The notes under the pieces were generated by a model. That model saw only the letters and a program-made list of their open reading frames with translations. It did not search any database and was not told where the DNA came from. Both the position numbers and the translations under genes were made by a program. This document shows positions 40,594-52,196 of a stretch of DNA of 64,000 nt, piece by piece. Source of the stretch: Vibrio comitans (GTDB lineage: Bacteria > Pseudomonadota > Gammaproteobacteria > Enterobacterales > Vibrionaceae); contig AP024866.1 in NCBI GenBank assembly GCA_024346835.1, forward strand, positions 1,054,001 through 1,118,000, read 5' to 3'. Numbering within the stretch: position 1 is the stretch's first letter; each line of letters starts with the position of its first letter.

Positions 40594-43500
40594 ATGGATA
40601 TGTTGAAAAGAAATCCCAAAATTCGAACAGTAGTTCACAAGTCTCCTCAAAAAGCCAAGCCCAATCTCACCGGCATTCAACGCCTAAGAGAAGGGTGTCT
40701 TATCATTGGCGTATTGCTTGCTGTCCTTATGGCAGTATCACTGATTACCTTTAACCCAGCCGATCCTTCTTGGTCGCAAACCGCTTGGGGTGGGGAAGTG
40801 AAGAATGCGGGTGGTCTAATGGGCGCCTGGATAGGTGATACATTGTTATTCATCTTTGGCGTTCTGGCCTATTTCGTACCCGCTATTATCGTTCTGCTAT
40901 CTTGGATTGTATTTCGTAAACGCACGGATACAGACCCTGTTGACTTGATGCTATGGGGTACTCGACTACTCGGCGGCGCGCTACTCATCGTAACCAGTTG
41001 TGGCTTAGCCGATCTGAACTTTGATGATATCTGGTATTTCTCATCAGGTGGTGTGGTGGGTGATGTCATTACCAGCCTGGCTCTGCCTACATTTAATACT
41101 CTAGGCAGTACACTTGTTCTTTTGTTTTTCTGGGGTGCGTCTTTCACTCTGTTTACCGGTATCTCGTGGCTGTCGATTGTTGAACGCATCGGACAGGGAA
41201 CCTTATGGTGCGTTACTTCTTGCTTGAACTTTGTGCGTGGTGATAAAGAGCAGGTGCTTGAACCTACACGACTTGATGATCAAAAACTCGTTTATGCAGA
41301 TACGTCTCCAGAAACAGCGCAGCCTTTTGTCGAAGAGACTGAGAGCACCTTATCAGCAGACCCATTACTGACACCGTCCAAGGAAGTTACTGGGGAAGAA
41401 ACCCCATATAAGATCTATATGCCGGAGGACACCGAGGAAGAAACCTTTACCTTCGATAGAACCAGTAACCTCAATGCACCGATTGACCAGCTAGAGCGTG
41501 ATGCTCAGCTAGCTAATGATTATGCCGATACTGAAGAACCGATAGTAGAGACTACTGCCCAGACTTTGGAACCTAGCCAAGAGTCAGCGCCAGAGATGTT
41601 GATCCCTGAAGTGGAAGAGCATTTTACTGCGACACAAGAGATAGTAGAGGAGAAGCCAAGCTTCCAGCCTCCAACGCTGGAAAGCGACCCCTTACTTGAA
41701 GATGATCAAGTACATGGCCATGAACATTCACATAATCATGACGCAGAGCTAGTCGGTGACGCTTCCGATTTTGATATTGTTGAAGAATCTGAAAAGCCAG
41801 AACCAAGCATTTCTGTCGAGTCACTTGATGAGATGGAAGAGCAAAACACTGTCTCAGAGCAAGATGATCAACAACCAGACACCGTCGTTGAAGAGTTAAC
41901 GGACGCGGAAGCCTTTGCTAAACAAGTTGCCGATGCCAAGGCAAAGCAGGCTGCCTCTCAGAATCCTTTCTTGATTCGCAAAGATGCTGACCTTCCGGTG
42001 CCAACCAGCCCAATGCCAACATTGGAACTGCTTTATCACCCTGAAAAGCGTGAAAATCATATTGATAGAGAAGCGCTGCAAAACATAGCGCGACTGGTTG
42101 AGTCTAAGCTGGCTGATTATAAAATTAAGGCTGCGGTAGTAGGCATTTTCCCAGGCCCTGTAATCACACGATTTGAACTAGACCTAGCACCAGGGGTCAA
42201 AGTATCAAGGATCTCTAGCTTGTCTATGGACTTGGCCCGCTCGTTATCTGCATTAGCAGTGCGTGTTGTCGAAGTCATTCCAGGTAAGCCTTACGTGGGT
42301 CTTGAGCTTCCGAACATGACTCGTCAGACCGTATTTTTGTCTGATGTTATCTGTAGCCCGCAGTTTATCGAGAACAAGTCCCCAACAGCTGTGGTTCTTG
42401 GTCAAGACATTGCCGGTGATGCTGTTGTGGCAGATCTGTCTAAGATGCCTCACGTGTTGGTGGCGGGTACTACAGGCTCGGGTAAGTCGGTAGGTGTGAA
42501 CGTGATGATTCTGAGTATGTTGTATAAATCAACGCCAGATGATGTGCGTTTCATCATGATTGACCCGAAAATGCTTGAGCTTTCTATTTACGAAGGCATT
42601 CCTCATCTGTTATCCGAAGTGGTTACGGATATGAAGGATGCGTCGAACGCGCTGCGCTGGTGTGTTGGAGAGATGGAGCGTCGCTACAAGCTGATGTCAG
42701 CTCTTGGTGTGCGAAACCTGAAAGGCTTTAATGAGAAGCTGAAAATGGCTGCGGACGCAGGACATCCAATCCACGATCCTCTGTGGCAGCCAGGTGACAG
42801 TATGGATCAAGAAGCGCCTCTTCTTGAAAAACTGCCGTACATCGTGGTTGTGGTTGACGAATTTGCTGACCTTATCATGGTTGTGGGCAAAAAAGTTGAA
42901 GAGCTTATTGCTCGTATCGCGCAAAAAGCGCGTGCAGCGGGTATCCACCTTATTCTGGCTACTCAGCGTCCATCAGTGGATGTGATTACAGGTCTGATTA
43001 AGGCAAACATCCCAACCCGTGTTGCATTTACAGTATCCACCAAGACTGACTCTCGAACCATTCTCGATCAGGGTGGTGCAGAATCCTTGTTGGGTATGGG
43101 TGACATGTTGTACTTACCACCAGGTTCTAGCCATACCATTCGTGTACATGGCGCGTTTGCGTCAGATGACGATGTACATGCGGTAGTGAATGACTGGAAG
43201 GCGCGAGGTAAACCTCAGTACATTGATGAGATCACCAAAGGTGAACCATCACCAGAAACCTTGCTTCCGGGCGAAAAAATGGAAGGGGAAGAGGATACTG
43301 ACCCGCTGTTTGATCAAGTGGTTGAGCATGTGACTGAAACTCGCCGTGGCTCTGTGTCAGGCGTGCAGCGTAAGTTTAAGATTGGCTACAACCGCGCAGC
43401 TCGCATCGTTGAGCAACTTGAAGCGCAAGGTATCGTGTCGGCTCCTGGCCATAATGGCAACCGAGAGGTGCTTGCACCGCCGCCAATTAAAGATATGTAA
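40594..43500 (+). CDS. ftsK: DNA translocase FtsK
   Basis: FtsK anchors at the septum and pumps DNA towards dif for XerCD recombination. Four membrane segments lie in about the first 200 residues, with the conserved [15 protein letters not shown] in the first periplasmic loop. An acidic Glu/Pro linker of about 250 residues follows, with a small histidine patch ([10 protein letters not shown]). The RecA-like motor has Walker [16 protein letters not shown] and Walker [14 protein letters not shown]. The C-terminal gamma winged helix ([20 protein letters not shown]) reads KOPS. The frame is open from ATG 40531, but that start would place a perfect hairpin in the coding sequence; 40594 or 40600 is preferred. 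Confidence 0.93.
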   Translation: MDMLKRNPKIRTVVHKSPQKAKPNLTGIQRLREGCLIIGVLLAVLMAVSLITFNPADPSWSQTAWGGEVKNAGGLMGAWIGDTLLFIFGVLAYFVPAIIVLLSWIVFRKRTDTDPVDLMLWGTRLLGGALLIVTSCGLADLNFDDIWYFSSGGVVGDVITSLALPTFNTLGSTLVLLFFWGASFTLFTGISWLSIVERIGQGTLWCVTSCLNFVRGDKEQVLEPTRLDDQKLVYADTSPETAQPFVEETESTLSADPLLTPSKEVTGEETPYKIYMPEDTEEETFTFDRTSNLNAPIDQLERDAQLANDYADTEEPIVETTAQTLEPSQESAPEMLIPEVEEHFTATQEIVEEKPSFQPPTLESDPLLEDDQVHGHEHSHNHDAELVGDASDFDIVEESEKPEPSISVESLDEMEEQNTVSEQDDQQPDTVVEELTDAEAFAKQVADAKAKQAASQNPFLIRKDADLPVPTSPMPTLELLYHPEKRENHIDREALQNIARLVESKLADYKIKAAVVGIFPGPVITRFELDLAPGVKVSRISSLSMDLARSLSALAVRVVEVIPGKPYVGLELPNMTRQTVFLSDVICSPQFIENKSPTAVVLGQDIAGDAVVADLSKMPHVLVAGTTGSGKSVGVNVMILSMLYKSTPDDVRFIMIDPKMLELSIYEGIPHLLSEVVTDMKDASNALRWCVGEMERRYKLMSALGVRNLKGFNEKLKMAADAGHPIHDPLWQPGDSMDQEAPLLEKLPYIVVVVDEFADLIMVVGKKVEELIARIAQKARAAGIHLILATQRPSVDVITGLIKANIPTRVAFTVSTKTDSRTILDQGGAESLLGMGDMLYLPPGSSHTIRVHGAFASDDDVHAVVNDWKARGKPQYIDEITKGEPSPETLLPGEKMEGEEDTDPLFDQVVEHVTETRRGSVSGVQRKFKIGYNRAARIVEQLEAQGIVSAPGHNGNREVLAPPPIKDM

Positions 43501-43533
43501 TAGGGCCTTTTGGCCCAATATTTTGAGAGTAGT

Positions 43534-44136
43534 ATGAAAAAAATATTAGTGAGTCTATTAGTGTTGGTATCAGGCGCTGTGTCTGCCAACCCACAACAAG
43601 AATTGGTACAACGTCTAGATAAAACCGATGGTTTTACTGCGCAGTTTTCTCAAACAGTAGTAAGTCCTGATGATGAAGTTGTTATGGAAGGAACAGGCTC
43701 TGTTGAGATTGCAAGGCCAAGCCTATTTCGCTGGACCACCAATACCCCTGACGAAAATGTATTGGTGTCTGATGGTGAAACACTGTGGTACTACAGCCCG
43801 TTTATTGAACAAGTGAGTATTTATTGGCAAGAGCAAGCGACAGAACAAACGCCGTTTGTATTGCTAACACGCAACAAAGCGAGTGATTGGGATAAATACA
43901 ACGTAATTCAAAATGGCGATCGCTTCACCTTAACCCCAACGGACGCAACCTCAACGCAGGGCCAGTTCCAGATCGACATCAATGAAGCAGGAGCAATCTC
44001 TGGCTTTAATGTAGTGGAGCAAGATGGTCAGCGTAGTAAGTTTACCTTTAATGACTACCGCACCGAAACGCCAGCTAAGACGCGATTTGTGTTTGAAATC
44101 CCAAATGGGGTTGAAGTTGACGACCAGCGTAACTAA
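43534..44136 (+). CDS. lolA: LolA, periplasmic lipoprotein carrier
   Basis: LolA ferries outer-membrane lipoproteins from LolCDE to LolB. The 200-residue protein has a signal peptide [18 protein letters not shown] cut before NPQQEL. The LolA fold segments [36 protein letters not shown] and [15 protein letters not shown] follow. An in-frame extension from 43510 lacks support; ATG 43534 follows TTGAGAG and starts the signal peptide. It sits between ftsK and rarA, as in E. coli. Confidence 0.95.
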   Translation: MKKILVSLLVLVSGAVSANPQQELVQRLDKTDGFTAQFSQTVVSPDDEVVMEGTGSVEIARPSLFRWTTNTPDENVLVSDGETLWYYSPFIEQVSIYWQEQATEQTPFVLLTRNKASDWDKYNVIQNGDRFTLTPTDATSTQGQFQIDINEAGAISGFNVVEQDGQRSKFTFNDYRTETPAKTRFVFEIPNGVEVDDQRN

Positions 44137-44145
44137 ACCTATATC

Positions 44146-45492
44146 ATGAGCAATATGCAATTTGATTTCTCAACGGGAGAGGATTTCCGTCCTCTTGCAG
44201 CGCGTATGCGCCCAAGAACCCTTGAGGAATACGTAGGTCAACAGCATGTCTTAGGCCCAGGTAAGCCCTTATACCGAGCCCTACAGGCAGGGCAGCTTCA
44301 CTCCATGATCTTATGGGGCCCGCCGGGCACTGGCAAAACTACATTAGCCGAGGTAGCTGCAAGCTATGCCGACGCTAGGGTAGAGCGAGTGTCAGCGGTA
44401 ACCTCCGGCGTGAAAGACATTCGAGCAGCCATTGAAAAGGCTCGTGACAACAAGGTGGCTGGACATCGCACTATCTTGTTTGTCGATGAGGTGCATCGCT
44501 TCAATAAGAGCCAGCAAGACGCTTTTTTGCCGCATATTGAAGATGGCACGGTCACCTTCATTGGAGCAACCACCGAGAATCCTTCTTTTGAGCTCAACAA
44601 CGCACTGTTGTCGCGAGCGCGTGTCTATAAGCTGGCGTCCCTAAATACGCAAGATATTGAGCAAGTGATTCAGCAAGCCTTAAGTGACGATGAACGCGGC
44701 TTAGGTAAGCTCAAGGCAGAGTTTATCGGTGAGAGCGATCAGCGCTTAGCTGAGCTTGTCAGTGGTGATGCGCGTATGGCGCTGAACTACCTAGAGCTGC
44801 TGTTTGATATGGCGCCAGAAAAAAATGGCGTCAAACAGATAGATCTTGAACTGCTGGCACAGGTGGCTGGCTCAAAAGTGGCACGCTTTGATAACAAAGG
44901 CGATATTTGGTACGACCTGATTTCGGCAGTGCATAAATCAATACGAGGCTCAAACCCCGACGGGGCGCTGTATTGGAGTGCTCGTATGATCAAGGCCGGT
45001 TGCGATCCCTTGTATATTGCCCGTCGCTTGTTAGCCATTGCCTCTGAAGATATTGGCAATGCTGATCCACGTGCCATGCAAGTAGCGATCAGTGCGTGGG
45101 ATTGCTTTACTCGCATAGGCCCCGCAGAAGGCGAAAGGGCATTGGCTCAGGCTGTGGTCTATTTAGCGTGCGCCCCAAAGAGCAACGCCGTTTATAAAGC
45201 GTGGAAACAAGCGCTGCAAGATGCCGACGATACATCAGAATTAGAAGTACCTCATCATCTTCGCAATGCACCAACTAAATTAATGCAAGATTTAGGTTAT
45301 GGTGAGGAGTATCGTTATGCTCATGATGAACCCGGTGCCTATGCAGCAGGTGAATGCTATTTCCCTCCAGAAATGAGTGAGACTCGCTACTATTTCCCTG
45401 AAAATCGTGGCCTAGAAACAAAAATTGCTGAAAAGCTGAACTATCTCCATTCTTTAGACGAAAAAAGCACGCGAAAGCGCTATAAAAAGTAG
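44146..45492 (+). CDS. rarA: Replication-associated recombination protein A (MgsA)
   Basis: RarA is an AAA+ ATPase acting at stalled forks. The 448-residue protein has the N-terminal [19 protein letters not shown], Walker [10 protein letters not shown] at about 55-63, Walker [16 protein letters not shown] at about 108-122, and sensor 1 [13 protein letters not shown]. The C-terminal tetramerisation domain ([18 protein letters not shown]) is intact. It begins nine bases after lolA and precedes serS, the standard order. Confidence 0.96.
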   Translation: MSNMQFDFSTGEDFRPLAARMRPRTLEEYVGQQHVLGPGKPLYRALQAGQLHSMILWGPPGTGKTTLAEVAASYADARVERVSAVTSGVKDIRAAIEKARDNKVAGHRTILFVDEVHRFNKSQQDAFLPHIEDGTVTFIGATTENPSFELNNALLSRARVYKLASLNTQDIEQVIQQALSDDERGLGKLKAEFIGESDQRLAELVSGDARMALNYLELLFDMAPEKNGVKQIDLELLAQVAGSKVARFDNKGDIWYDLISAVHKSIRGSNPDGALYWSARMIKAGCDPLYIARRLLAIASEDIGNADPRAMQVAISAWDCFTRIGPAEGERALAQAVVYLACAPKSNAVYKAWKQALQDADDTSELEVPHHLRNAPTKLMQDLGYGEEYRYAHDEPGAYAAGECYFPPEMSETRYYFPENRGLETKIAEKLNYLHSLDEKSTRKRYKK

Positions 45493-45558
45493 TGTTTTTT
45501 AGATATCTTTGTTCGATTGAAATTTTACCCTTTTTAGCTCCTTGAGAGTTATCGTTAA

Positions 45559-46884
<1,326 letters not shown>

Positions 46885-46900
46885 TTGCTGATTGTATGAA

Positions 46901-46929
46901 TAGCCGGCTACTTGTTAGCCGGTTTTTTT
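46901..46929 (+). terminator. Terminator after serS
   Basis: CCGGCTA and TAGCCGG form a seven-pair GC-rich stem with a five-base loop, followed by seven T. It lies 20 bases after the serS stop codon. Confidence 0.93.
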
Positions 46930-47032
46930 ATGCCTGTCGGAAATGGATCTAGTCGATAGGTAAATAGTAATAGATTTATTACTTTGAATGTGTGTTAATA
47001 GATTGTAAATCTTTGTTTTATTGGAGGTTCTT

Positions 47033-47485
47033 ATGGAAGAGAAAAAACAAGGCTTGGAGTATTTCAGTACTCCCCAGAAACTATTTGTTGGCTATACCCT
47101 AGCGATTTTGGTCGATCTGACCGTTCTCAATTTGCTCGATGAGTTTTGGCAGTACGTAAATATCTCATCATTTATTGTCTCGTTAGGTGCGGCGATTTTG
47201 CTGCAGCTACTATTGAAACTGTCTATAGGCTTAGAGCATAAATTAGCGAACTACTTTAAGTCTAAACCGGGCACTGCACCTAAGGTATATCGTGGCATCA
47301 CCACCTATATCATTTTGGTGGGCTCAAAGTTTGTCATGCTCGCAGCCATAGACTTTGTATTCGGTGATGCTGTCGTGTTTAGTGGTCCTTACAACGGTAT
47401 TGTTGCCTTCTTCGGTGTTGTTTTCGCCATCATGATTTCAGAAGCCATTGTTGGCAAAATCTATCGAGCACTAGGAGACGATTAG
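47033..47485 (+). CDS. Conserved-type hypothetical inner-membrane protein
   Basis: A 150-residue protein with about four hydrophobic segments (roughly 18-36, 43-66, 88-108 and 118-140) and short charged ends. A very good ribosome site (GGAGG) seven bases upstream fixes the start at 47033; a longer frame from 47021 would skip it. I do not recognise a family motif. The second and third segments are separated by a basic stretch (KLANYFKSKPGTAPKVYRG), which suggests a cytosolic loop. It is a single gene, convergent with bioA across repeat array 2. Confidence 0.75.
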   Translation: MEEKKQGLEYFSTPQKLFVGYTLAILVDLTVLNLLDEFWQYVNISSFIVSLGAAILLQLLLKLSIGLEHKLANYFKSKPGTAPKVYRGITTYIILVGSKFVMLAAIDFVFGDAVVFSGPYNGIVAFFGVVFAIMISEAIVGKIYRALGDD

Positions 47486-47499
47486 CACCGTCGTCACCC

Positions 47500-47737
47500 G
47501 TCACTCTGAACTCGATTCAGGACCTTAGAGAGTGCCCAGTCTCCGCATTGCCAATCCCTAAGATGCTGGATAACCGCGTCGCGGTTTCCAGCATGACGTT
47601 ATTGTTTGCTTCAATAGTGCCCAAAAACGCCAAGTACAAATGTCATCCTGACGAAAGTCAGGACCTTAGAGCGCACAAGTTTAAACTTTGAACACCGCCA
47701 AGGTCCTGGATAGTTGCTCCGCAACTTCCAGGATGAC
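47500..47737. repeat. Array 2: two copies of the 142-bp structured repeat
   Basis: Copy 1 starts GTCACTCTGAA at 47500 and its 98-base element ends at 47597; copy 2 starts GTCATCCTGAC at 47642, again exactly 142 bases later, and ends at 47737. Copy 2 is a diverged variant in which both arms of the first and third hairpins have changed together. Its outer ends, GTCATCCTG and CAGGATGAC, are perfectly complementary. The pair fills the gap between the convergent membrane-protein gene and bioA. Confidence 0.9.
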
Positions 47738-47744
47738 GGCTCTG

Positions 47745-49028
47745 TTAGTTATTAAGAAATAACCCCTCATCCTGCACTGCACTTTCAATAGCATCTATCA
47801 ACTTCTGCAACTCATCGGGCTGGATAATGTAAGGCGGCATAATATAGATAAGCTTACCAAATGGGCGTATCCACACTCCTTGCTCAACAAAGTGTGCCTG
47901 TATCTTCTCCATATCTACCGGTTTATGTGTTTCTACTACACCAATAGCACCTAAATAGCGGGTTTCCTTTACTAAATCGTACTGAGATAGTTTAGAGAGC
48001 GAGAGAGAGAGCTGGTTTTCAATAGTCTCAACTTGCTGTTCCCATTTGCCCGATTGCAGTATTTCTAAACTTGCGGAAGCTACGGCGCAGGCCAGTGGGT
48101 TACCCATAAAGGTAGGCCCATGCATAAAGCACCCCGCATCTCCACCACAGACAGTGTTTGCAACCTTTGGTGTCGCAAGCGTTGCTGAGAGAGTCATATA
48201 CCCGCCAGTCAAAGCCTTACCCACACATAAAATATCAGGCTCTATAGCCGCATGTTCGACAGCAAACATTTTTCCCGTTCGTCCAAACCCTGTGGCAATT
48301 TCATCGGCGATAAGCAAGATGCCGTATTGATTACATAGTTCTCGTACGCGCTTCAGATAGGTTGAATGATAGAGGCGCATTCCACCCGCCCCTTGGACGA
48401 TTGGCTCCAAAATAATGGCGGCAATGCTAGAGTGATGCAGCTCAAGCGCGTCTTGCATTGGCTTTATATCCGATTCATCCCAATTGTCAAAGAAGCCACA
48501 CTCCGGAGAGTCGACAAAGATATGTTCGGGCAGAAAGCCTTTATAGAGTGAATGCATCGAATTATCTGGGTCTGTCACCGACATAGCTGCGAAGGTATCA
48601 CCATGATATCCATGCCTTAAAGTAAGAAACTTGGAACGAGGTTCGCCCAACGAATGCCAATACTGCAGTGCCATCTTAAGACTCACTTCAACTGACACTG
48701 AGCCTGAATCAGCGAGAAAAATATGCTGAAGGTTGTTTGGTGCAAGCTCGAGTAGCTTTTTACCTAGCTGAATTGCCGGTTCATGAGTAATACCGCCAAA
48801 CATGACATGGGACATAGTGTCTATTTGTTGATGAGCTGCTGCATTTAGCTTTGGGTGAGAATAACCGTGTATGGCAGACCACCACGAAGACATGCCGTCA
48901 ATAAGCTCGGTGCCATCTTCTAACGTCAATTCAACGCCGGATGCGGATGATACTGGGTAACAAGTGAGTGGGTTGAGAGTTGAGGTATACGGGTGCCAAA
49001 GGTGTTTTTTGTCGAAGCTTAAATCCAT
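47745..49028 (-). CDS. bioA: Adenosylmethionine-8-amino-7-oxononanoate aminotransferase
   Basis: BioA converts KAPA to DAPA with SAM as amino donor. The 427-residue PLP enzyme starts MDLSFDKKHLWHPYTS, contains the PLP lysine in CVGKALTGGYM at about 272, and has DGMSSWWSAIHGYSHP and DEIATGFGRTGKMFA. ATG 49028 matches the E. coli N-terminus; an upstream ATG at 49070 adds 14 unsupported residues. It is divergent from bioBFCD, the classical enterobacterial arrangement. Confidence 0.96.
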   Translation of the reverse strand: MDLSFDKKHLWHPYTSTLNPLTCYPVSSASGVELTLEDGTELIDGMSSWWSAIHGYSHPKLNAAAHQQIDTMSHVMFGGITHEPAIQLGKKLLELAPNNLQHIFLADSGSVSVEVSLKMALQYWHSLGEPRSKFLTLRHGYHGDTFAAMSVTDPDNSMHSLYKGFLPEHIFVDSPECGFFDNWDESDIKPMQDALELHHSSIAAIILEPIVQGAGGMRLYHSTYLKRVRELCNQYGILLIADEIATGFGRTGKMFAVEHAAIEPDILCVGKALTGGYMTLSATLATPKVANTVCGGDAGCFMHGPTFMGNPLACAVASASLEILQSGKWEQQVETIENQLSLSLSKLSQYDLVKETRYLGAIGVVETHKPVDMEKIQAHFVEQGVWIRPFGKLIYIMPPYIIQPDELQKLIDAIESAVQDEGLFLNN

Positions 49029-49052
49029 AATAGAGCTCAAGTTGTATAATAA

Positions 49053-49070
49053 TTGTTCGTTAGTAAACAA
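49053..49070. promoter_or_regulatory. Weak candidate for a bio operator
   Basis: TTGTT and AACAA flank the 18-base stretch TTGTTCGTTAGTAAACAA between bioA and bioB. It lies where a BirA site would be expected, but the arms are shorter and closer together than in the E. coli operator (nine-base arms about 15 apart). No canonical site was seen elsewhere in the gap. Confidence 0.2.
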
Positions 49071-49086
49071 AGTTATCCTTGTTGTG

Positions 49087-49114
49087 TTGACAGTGTACCG
49101 CTTCGGGTTAGACT
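49087..49114 (+). promoter_or_regulatory. Candidate bioBFCD promoter
   Basis: TTGACA at 49087-49092 and TAGACT at 49109-49114 are separated by 16 bases. The predicted transcript starts near 49121, leaving a leader of about 58 bases before the bioB GTG. Confidence 0.55.
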
Positions 49115-49178
49115 AGCCAAGCAACAGAGCATTAAAAATAATGCCGTTTATACAATGCATTTAGAAAAGGATAACAGT

Positions 49179-50231
49179 GTGGAAGTTCGCCATGATTGGA
49201 CAGTTGAAGAGGTCCAGCAATTACTTAATCTCCCATTTATGGATCTGTTGTATCAAGCGCAGACCATTCATCGTCAGCATCAGCAGCACAACTATGTGCA
49301 GGTCAGTACATTACTTTCGATAAAAACGGGGGCTTGTCCTGAGGATTGTAAATACTGCCCTCAAAGTGCCCACTATCGTACGGATGTTGATAAAGAGAGG
49401 TTAATGGAGGTAGAACGAGTATTAGAGGCCGCAGAAAAGGCGAAAAACTCTGGCTCTACACGCTTCTGCATGGGTGCTGCTTGGAAGAACCCTAAAGCGC
49501 GCGATATGCCTTTGCTCACAGATATGATTAAAGGTGTAAAGTCTCTAGGTTTAGAAACCTGTATGACACTAGGTATGTTAACACCTGAGCAGGCTTCAGA
49601 GCTTTCTACTGCGGGGCTTGATTACTACAATCACAACCTCGATACCTCGCCAGAATATTATGGCAATATCATCACCACTCGAACCTACCAAGATCGCCTA
49701 GATACGCTATCTCATGTACGTGAAGCAGGTATGAAGATCTGCTCTGGAGGTATTATTGGCATGGGTGAGGGCACTGCAGATCGTGCGGGTTTATTAGTTG
49801 AATTGGCTAACTTACCCGTCCACCCTGAGAGCGTTCCTATCAATATGCTGGTCAAGGTTAAGGGTACGCCACTGCAAGATGTTGAGGATGTCGACCCCTT
49901 TGAATTCATCAAGCTGATTGCCATTGCTCGAATCATGATGCCTGAATCGGCTGTGCGTTTGTCTGCGGGTCGAGAAAATATGAACGAGCAGATGCAGGCG
50001 TTGTGCTTCATGGCGGGTGCTAACTCTATTTTCTATGGTTGTAAGCTACTCACAACGCCTAACCCAGATGAAGATAGCGATATGCAGCTATTTAAAAAGC
50101 TGGGTATCAACACCTTGGCAACCAGCCAGAAACCGGATCAGATCCAAGAGCATGAACTGCTCGAGCAGGTGAATGAAAGGGTGGCGGCAAGACCAACGAA
50201 AGACGACCTTTTCTACGATGCCACTGTTTGA
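49179..50231 (+). CDS. bioB: Biotin synthase
   Basis: BioB inserts sulfur into dethiobiotin. It is a radical-SAM enzyme with the cluster motif CPEDCKYC; with the GTG start at 49179 these cysteines fall at 53, 57 and 60, the same numbers as in E. coli, which supports this start. An AAAAGGA ribosome site precedes the GTG. The longer frame from 49053 adds unsupported residues. The 350-residue protein also has the 2Fe-2S region cysteines ([19 protein letters not shown]). It is the first gene of bioBFCD and overlaps bioF by 14 bases. Confidence 0.97.
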   Translation: MEVRHDWTVEEVQQLLNLPFMDLLYQAQTIHRQHQQHNYVQVSTLLSIKTGACPEDCKYCPQSAHYRTDVDKERLMEVERVLEAAEKAKNSGSTRFCMGAAWKNPKARDMPLLTDMIKGVKSLGLETCMTLGMLTPEQASELSTAGLDYYNHNLDTSPEYYGNIITTRTYQDRLDTLSHVREAGMKICSGGIIGMGEGTADRAGLLVELANLPVHPESVPINMLVKVKGTPLQDVEDVDPFEFIKLIAIARIMMPESAVRLSAGRENMNEQMQALCFMAGANSIFYGCKLLTTPNPDEDSDMQLFKKLGINTLATSQKPDQIQEHELLEQVNERVAARPTKDDLFYDATV

Positions 50232-51384
50232 TTCACGCATCACTAGCGCACTGCAACAAAGACGCGAACAGGGGCTACTTAGAACCCTAAGCCCTGTTCA
50301 CGGGGGGAATACAGCGCAGGTTAAAATCGCAAAGCAAAGCTTTACCAATTTCTCTAGCAATGATTATCTCGGGCTTGCGAATGATGACGCTTTGAAAGAA
50401 GCCTGGAAAGCAGCCGTAGATCGATATGGAGCAGGTAGCGCAGCCTCTCCTATGGTGACGGGGTTTTCCTATGCCCATCAGGAGTTGCAAGACGATTTAT
50501 GCAACTGGCTTGGATTTGAACAGGCAGTATTGTTTAATTCGGGATTTAGTGCCAACCAAGCAGCCCTGTTTGCACTACTCGCCAAGAATGACTGCTTATA
50601 CCAAGATAAGCTCAATCACGCCTCTTTAGTTGAAGCGGGTGTGTTAAGCCCTGCGACCCAATACAGATTTCCCCATAACAACACTCAGCGTCTGCACGAC
50701 CTGATTGAACGTAATGGCGCCGGTTTGGTGGTGACCGAAGGTGTATTTAGTATGGATGGGGATAGGGCTCCACTCGCCAATATCGAAGCTCAGTGTCAAA
50801 AGCAAAGTTGTTGGCTAATGGTTGATGATGCCCATGGGGTCGGCGTTTTAGGCAAAGAAGGTAAAGGTAGCTGCGCGGAGTCTTCGATAAAGCCGCAACT
50901 GCTGGTGGTGACCTTTGGAAAAGCGTTAGGCGTGCAAGGGGCGGCTATCCTATGCAGTTCATCTACCGCAGAATACTTGCGTCAGTATGCCCGTCATTTC
51001 GTGTATTCAACGGCGATGCCACCGGCACAGGCCGCCGCGGTAACCAAGGCAATCGAGCTCACTCGCACCCAGCAATGGCGCCGTGATCAATTATCGGATT
51101 TACAACATACCTATTCGAGCCTGATTGGCGATCTGCCTGGGTATATCGATACGCAAACACCAATAAAACCCTACTTAGTGGGTTCTGCAGGCCGTGCAAT
51201 GTCGTTGGCAAATCACTTACGTCAGCAAGGGCTTTGGGCAACAGCGATTAGGCCCCCCACAGTACCTAAAGGGAAAGCTCGTATTCGAGTGACCCTATCG
51301 GCAAATCATAAGCTTGAAGAGATCAGTAAACTCGCTCAATCACTTAAGCAGTTTGAATTTCAATATGCCAAGGAGGATTGTTAG
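50218..51384 (+). CDS. bioF: 8-amino-7-oxononanoate synthase
   Basis: BioF condenses pimeloyl-ACP with alanine to make KAPA. The 388-residue PLP enzyme starts [15 protein letters not shown] inside the end of bioB. It shows [12 protein letters not shown], the cofactor aspartate in [12 protein letters not shown], and the PLP lysine in [11 protein letters not shown]. The overlap with bioB and the one-base overlap with bioC indicate translational coupling. Confidence 0.96.
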   Translation: MPLFDSRITSALQQRREQGLLRTLSPVHGGNTAQVKIAKQSFTNFSSNDYLGLANDDALKEAWKAAVDRYGAGSAASPMVTGFSYAHQELQDDLCNWLGFEQAVLFNSGFSANQAALFALLAKNDCLYQDKLNHASLVEAGVLSPATQYRFPHNNTQRLHDLIERNGAGLVVTEGVFSMDGDRAPLANIEAQCQKQSCWLMVDDAHGVGVLGKEGKGSCAESSIKPQLLVVTFGKALGVQGAAILCSSSTAEYLRQYARHFVYSTAMPPAQAAAVTKAIELTRTQQWRRDQLSDLQHTYSSLIGDLPGYIDTQTPIKPYLVGSAGRAMSLANHLRQQGLWATAIRPPTVPKGKARIRVTLSANHKLEEISKLAQSLKQFEFQYAKEDC

Positions 51385-52196
51385 TGACCAATTTAGACGG
51401 CTCTTATTTAAATGGCGCTTTGATTTCTACACCTGAGAAACAGGCGATTGCTAGTGCGTTTGGTCGTGCTGCTCCTAGCTATGATCAGCATGCTCAATTT
51501 CAAAGAGATGTCGTAGATAAGCTACTGCAAAGGTTGCCCATCAGTTTGATAGGTAAGCGCATCTTGGATGTAGGTTGTGGTACAGGCTATCTCACAGAAA
51601 AACTCATCCAGCGAGGAGCAACAGTGGTTGCCCTTGATCTATCGGACAAAATGCTAGAACAAGCGAGATTACGCTGTGGTGAGCTGGCCACTTATTACTT
51701 AGGTGATGCTGAAGCTCTACCGTTTGATGATGATAGCTTCGATTACGTTGTATCCAGCTTGGCTTTGCAATGGTGTGACGACTTGAGTGTCCCTATTCGA
51801 GATATGAAACGTGTGTGTAAAGTGGGAGGACATGTACTGTTTTCAACATTGGCCGAAGGGTCATTGGATGAATTAAAACAGGCGTGGAGCTATGTTGATC
51901 AGTATCAACATGTGAGGGAGTTTGTTACCAAAAAGGCAATAAAAATTGCGTTGGCTCAATCGAATTGTGATGGCTCTCAAGTAGACTTGGCAAAAATGAC
52001 CTATTGGTATCGTAGCGCCTTTGAGCTAATGAAAGATTTAAAAGGCATTGGAGCTACTCAAATAGGTGGCCGCTCACATGGCCTAACCAAGAAAAGCTCA
52101 CTGGTTAAGGTTGAGCAGGTCTATCAAAAATTATTTCAGACCAATCTCAAATTACCGGCAACCTACCAAGTTTGCCTAGGGCTAATAAAGAAATGA
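51384..52196 (+). CDS. bioC: Malonyl-ACP O-methyltransferase
   Basis: BioC methylates malonyl-ACP so that fatty-acid synthase can build the pimeloyl chain. The 270-residue protein has the SAM motif ILDVGCGTGYLTEKL at about 53-67, VVALDLSDKMLEQAR, and the following LSSLALQWCDD-type region of BioC proteins. GTG 51384 lies seven bases after AAGGAGG and is preferred over the TTG at 51378, which overlaps that site. The start overlaps the bioF stop by one base and the end overlaps bioD as ATGA. No bioH or other esterase gene is in the cluster. Confidence 0.93.
   Translation: MTNLDGSYLNGALISTPEKQAIASAFGRAAPSYDQHAQFQRDVVDKLLQRLPISLIGKRILDVGCGTGYLTEKLIQRGATVVALDLSDKMLEQARLRCGELATYYLGDAEALPFDDDSFDYVVSSLALQWCDDLSVPIRDMKRVCKVGGHVLFSTLAEGSLDELKQAWSYVDQYQHVREFVTKKAIKIALAQSNCDGSQVDLAKMTYWYRSAFELMKDLKGIGATQIGGRSHGLTKKSSLVKVEQVYQKLFQTNLKLPATYQVCLGLIKK

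Noticed and set aside
49053..49178. N-terminal extension of bioB from 49053
   Set aside because: The radical-SAM cysteines take the E. coli positions 53, 57 and 60 only with the GTG at 49179, and the extension covers the promoter.
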